DNA from: Clostridiales bacterium | GTDB taxonomy: Bacteria > Bacillota > Clostridia > Oscillospirales > Acutalibacteraceae | Assembly: GCA_019417145.1 (NCBI GenBank) | Contig: DXVY01000007.1 | Coordinates: 1-23,326 of the forward strand | DNA length: 23,326 bases | Direction: 5' to 3' | Part shown: positions 21,332 to 23,326 of the stretch, piece by piece | How the letters are laid out: each line of letters starts with the position of its first letter | Numbering within the stretch: position 1 is the stretch's first letter | Position numbers and translations under genes: made by a program | The notes under the pieces: model-generated | The model's database searches: none | Told to the model about the DNA's origin: nothing | The model's input: the letters and a program-made list of their open reading frames with translations, nothing else

Positions 21332-21904
21332 TTATTTTTCCGAATCGTCTGCTTGTTTTTCTTCCGGCTCCGATATAATATCCGGTCTTCCTGCTTTTTG
21401 CAGAATTTCATCCGCCGCAGCTATACTGCCGGCGGGCAGGGCGCGCAGGGGAATCACCAGCATGGACCCGCCCGGCAACTCCAGAAGAAAAATGCTTTCA
21501 TTCTTTTTTACGGCCGCAAGCTCCTCCAGAGAAAAGCTGTCATTGGTTTCGTTTTCCGGAATACATATATGGATCCGATTGGGTTCCAGTTCCACTCGGA
21601 TTTTTCGGCCATCCACTGTTTTCTCAATAGCACGTTTTTCAACAATTGCCGGATATATCCAAATAAGTCCCAGCAGAAGCAGACATACGACCGTTAGAAA
21701 ATAGTTTACCAGATTCGTGGGATTGGCGACGATGCTGGAAATGAAAACCGCCATGCCCAGAAGCGCTAGAACCGACTGAAAGATATGCAGTCCCACATGG
21801 CTTTTATAACGTCCGCTGAGCTGCAACGCCGCTTTGACATCTTCGGCTTCCAGGGCAAATTCCGCCCGAATGATTCCGCTGTAGATCTCATTTTTTTCAT
21901 CCAT
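21332..21904 (-). CDS. YcxB-like membrane protein of unknown function
   Basis: A 190-aa protein with an N-terminal soluble segment of about 35 residues, two membrane helices (about 42-60 and 66-85), and a C-terminal domain containing RKIRVELEPNRIHICIPENE, then FSLEELAAVKKNESIFLLEL and MLVIPLRALP. This two-helix plus small beta-rich C-terminal layout resembles the YcxB family, whose role is unknown. The tail is acidic (EPEEKQADDSEK). The ATG at 21904 has GAAGGTGA about 7 bases upstream. It starts 20 bases after gyrB and ends 87 bases before gyrA, so it is embedded in the gyrase operon. The family assignment is moderate; no function is claimed. Confidence 0.75.
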   Translation of the reverse strand: MDEKNEIYSGIIRAEFALEAEDVKAALQLSGRYKSHVGLHIFQSVLALLGMAVFISSIVANPTNLVNYFLTVVCLLLLGLIWIYPAIVEKRAIEKTVDGRKIRVELEPNRIHICIPENETNDSFSLEELAAVKKNESIFLLELPGGSMLVIPLRALPAGSIAAADEILQKAGRPDIISEPEEKQADDSEK

Positions 21905-21924
21905 AGGCTTTTCACCTTCGCCCT

Positions 21925-23326
21925 TTAAATATCCAGATTCTCAACTAACAGCGCGTTTTGTTCAATAAACTGCCGGCGAGGCTCTACCTCATCGCCCATT
22001 AGCATAGTAAAGGTAGCGTCGGCCTTCTGCGCATCGTCCATCTCCACCTTGAGCATAGTGCGGAATTCAGGATCCATAGTGGTTTCCCACAATTGTTCGG
22101 CATCCATTTCACCAAGACCCTTGTATCGCTGAACATTGGCGCCGCCGCCCAATTCGGCAATATATTTATCCCTTTCCTCATCCGAAAAAGCGTAAAAGTG
22201 CTTTTTTCCTTTTTCCACCTTAAACAAGGGGGGCTGGGCGAGATAAATATGCCCCTGTTCGATTAACGCAGGCATATAACGGAAGAAGAAGGTGAGCAGC
22301 AGCGTGCGAATATGGGAACCGTCCACATCGGCATCAGCCATAATGACCACCTTGCCGTACCGCAGCTTGGAGATATCAAAATCTTCTCCGATTCCCGTGC
22401 CCAACGCGATCACCACCGGCGCCAGCTTTTCATTGCCGTACACCTTATCTACCCGCGCCTTTTCCACATTCAGCATTTTTCCCCACAATGGTAAAATTGC
22501 TTGATAGTTTCGATCCCGGCCCTTTACGGCCGAACCGCCGGCCGAATCGCCCTCTACGATATACAGCTCGGTAAGATTCATATCGTCGGAAATGCAGTCC
22601 GCCAGCTTTTCCGGCATGCGCACCTTGGCGAGGCCGGTCTTGCTTCTCTGCAGGTCCCGCGCTTTCTGCGCCGCTTCCCTTGCATTGGACGCAGCCACGG
22701 CTTTCTCCAAAATTATTTTGGCAATGGGCGGATGATCCTCCAAAAAAGCGGACAGCTGCTCATTTATCAAATTGTTGACTAGCGTACCCATGGAGGTATT
22801 GCCAAGCTTGCCCTTGGTTTGTCCCTCAAACTGGGCGTCGGTCAACTTAACGCTGATCACGGCCACTAGGCCTTCCTGAATATCGTCTCCCCTTAGCTTA
22901 GGATCGCTTTCCTTTAGAATCTTAAAGCGGCGGCCATAATTATTAATCACCCTGGTGAGCGCATTTTTAAATGCCGTCTCGTGGGTACCGCCGTCCACCG
23001 TATGAATATTATTGGCAAAGGATATGATATTGGTATCATATCCGTCATTGAAAAGCAGGGCGATTTCCGCCGTACTGGTTCCTTTAGATGTAGACAGATA
23101 AATAGGCTCGGGGGTCAGTTTCTCCCGCTTGGACTTTTCCATTAAAAACTCACAGTAAGATCGAATACCGCCCTCGTAATGCAAAAGGTCGTTTCTACCT
23201 TCCGCCTCCTGTCTGCCGTCCATCAGATGAATTTTGACGCCGGCATTTAAAAACGCCTGCTCCCGCAGCCGACGCAGCAGGGTGTCGTAGTCGTAAAGGA
23301 CCTCCTCAAAGATCTCCGGGTCGGCC
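21925..23326 (-). CDS. gyrB: DNA gyrase subunit B, 5' partial
   Basis: The ATPase subunit of gyrase. The frame runs off the right edge (ADPEIFEEVLYDYDTLLRRL before the internal Met at 23223), so the ATPase domain is outside the window. Visible are the end of the transducer domain (FHYEGGIRSY-like HYEGGIRSYCEF, GTSTAEIALLFNDGY, NNIHTVDGGTHETAFK) and the whole TOPRIM domain: EGDSAGGSAVKGRDRN, MADADVDGSHIRTLL with the metal-binding aspartates, PLFKV and QRYKGLGEMDAEQLWETTMDP. The position of E. coli Lys447 is Trp here (ILPLWGKMLN). The lack of an insert in the TOPRIM region agrees with a Gram-positive GyrB. The YcxB-like gene follows after 20 bases. Confidence 0.98.
   Translation of the reverse strand, partial: ADPEIFEEVLYDYDTLLRRLREQAFLNAGVKIHLMDGRQEAEGRNDLLHYEGGIRSYCEFLMEKSKREKLTPEPIYLSTSKGTSTAEIALLFNDGYDTNIISFANNIHTVDGGTHETAFKNALTRVINNYGRRFKILKESDPKLRGDDIQEGLVAVISVKLTDAQFEGQTKGKLGNTSMGTLVNNLINEQLSAFLEDHPPIAKIILEKAVAASNAREAAQKARDLQRSKTGLAKVRMPEKLADCISDDMNLTELYIVEGDSAGGSAVKGRDRNYQAILPLWGKMLNVEKARVDKVYGNEKLAPVVIALGTGIGEDFDISKLRYGKVVIMADADVDGSHIRTLLLTFFFRYMPALIEQGHIYLAQPPLFKVEKGKKHFYAFSDEERDKYIAELGGGANVQRYKGLGEMDAEQLWETTMDPEFRTMLKVEMDDAQKADATFTMLMGDEVEPRRQFIEQNALLVENLDI

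Overview
This window is a housekeeping stretch of chromosome from near a replication origin. It most likely comes from a Gram-positive anaerobe of the class Clostridia (Oscillospirales or Christensenellales-like; the family is a guess). The reasons are the gene order rpmH-rnpA-yidD-yidC-jag-mnmE-mnmG-rsmG-noc-parA-parB-serS, two perfect parS sites of the Bacillus type (TGTTTCACGTGAAACA), a Noc protein, meso-diaminopimelate dehydrogenase, and frequent TTG and GTG start codons. All genes except a partial one at the left edge lie on the minus strand.

Layout from the right edge in the direction of transcription. (1) gyrB (5' end outside the window), a small YcxB-like membrane protein and gyrA form one cluster closed by a terminator. 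(2) A small HTH regulator has its own promoter and a 27-bp palindrome that looks like its operator. (3) An FHA-FtsW fusion is followed closely by a class B penicillin-binding protein, a peptidoglycan polymerase/transpeptidase pair. Next comes ddh, which makes meso-diaminopimelate for the same cell wall. (4) rpmH starts from a strong promoter, followed by rnpA, yidD, yidC and jag (ribosomal protein, RNase P, membrane insertion, RNA binding). (5) A strong terminator lies just before mnmE, followed by mnmG and rsmG (tRNA and rRNA modification). (6) noc has its own promoter; then come parS, parA and parB (origin segregation), followed by serS and an acyl-ACP thioesterase. (7) At the left edge a convergent, partial SdpI-family membrane protein lies on the plus strand, separated by a bidirectional terminator.

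The main peculiarity of the layout is that gyrB-gyrA and the rpmH-to-parB cluster point the same way. In the classical Bacillus arrangement they diverge from oriC. No dnaA and no cluster of DnaA boxes is visible, so the origin is probably outside the window, beyond the right edge.

I see no mobile element, CRISPR array, tRNA, rRNA or defence system, and no clearly new multi-gene system. The most notable signals are regulatory or structural: the hairpin beside parS, the possible attenuator before mnmE, the palindrome at the HTH regulator, the FHA-FtsW fusion, and the unusual residues at the quinolone contact positions of gyrase. All functional calls are from reading the sequence, without database searches.
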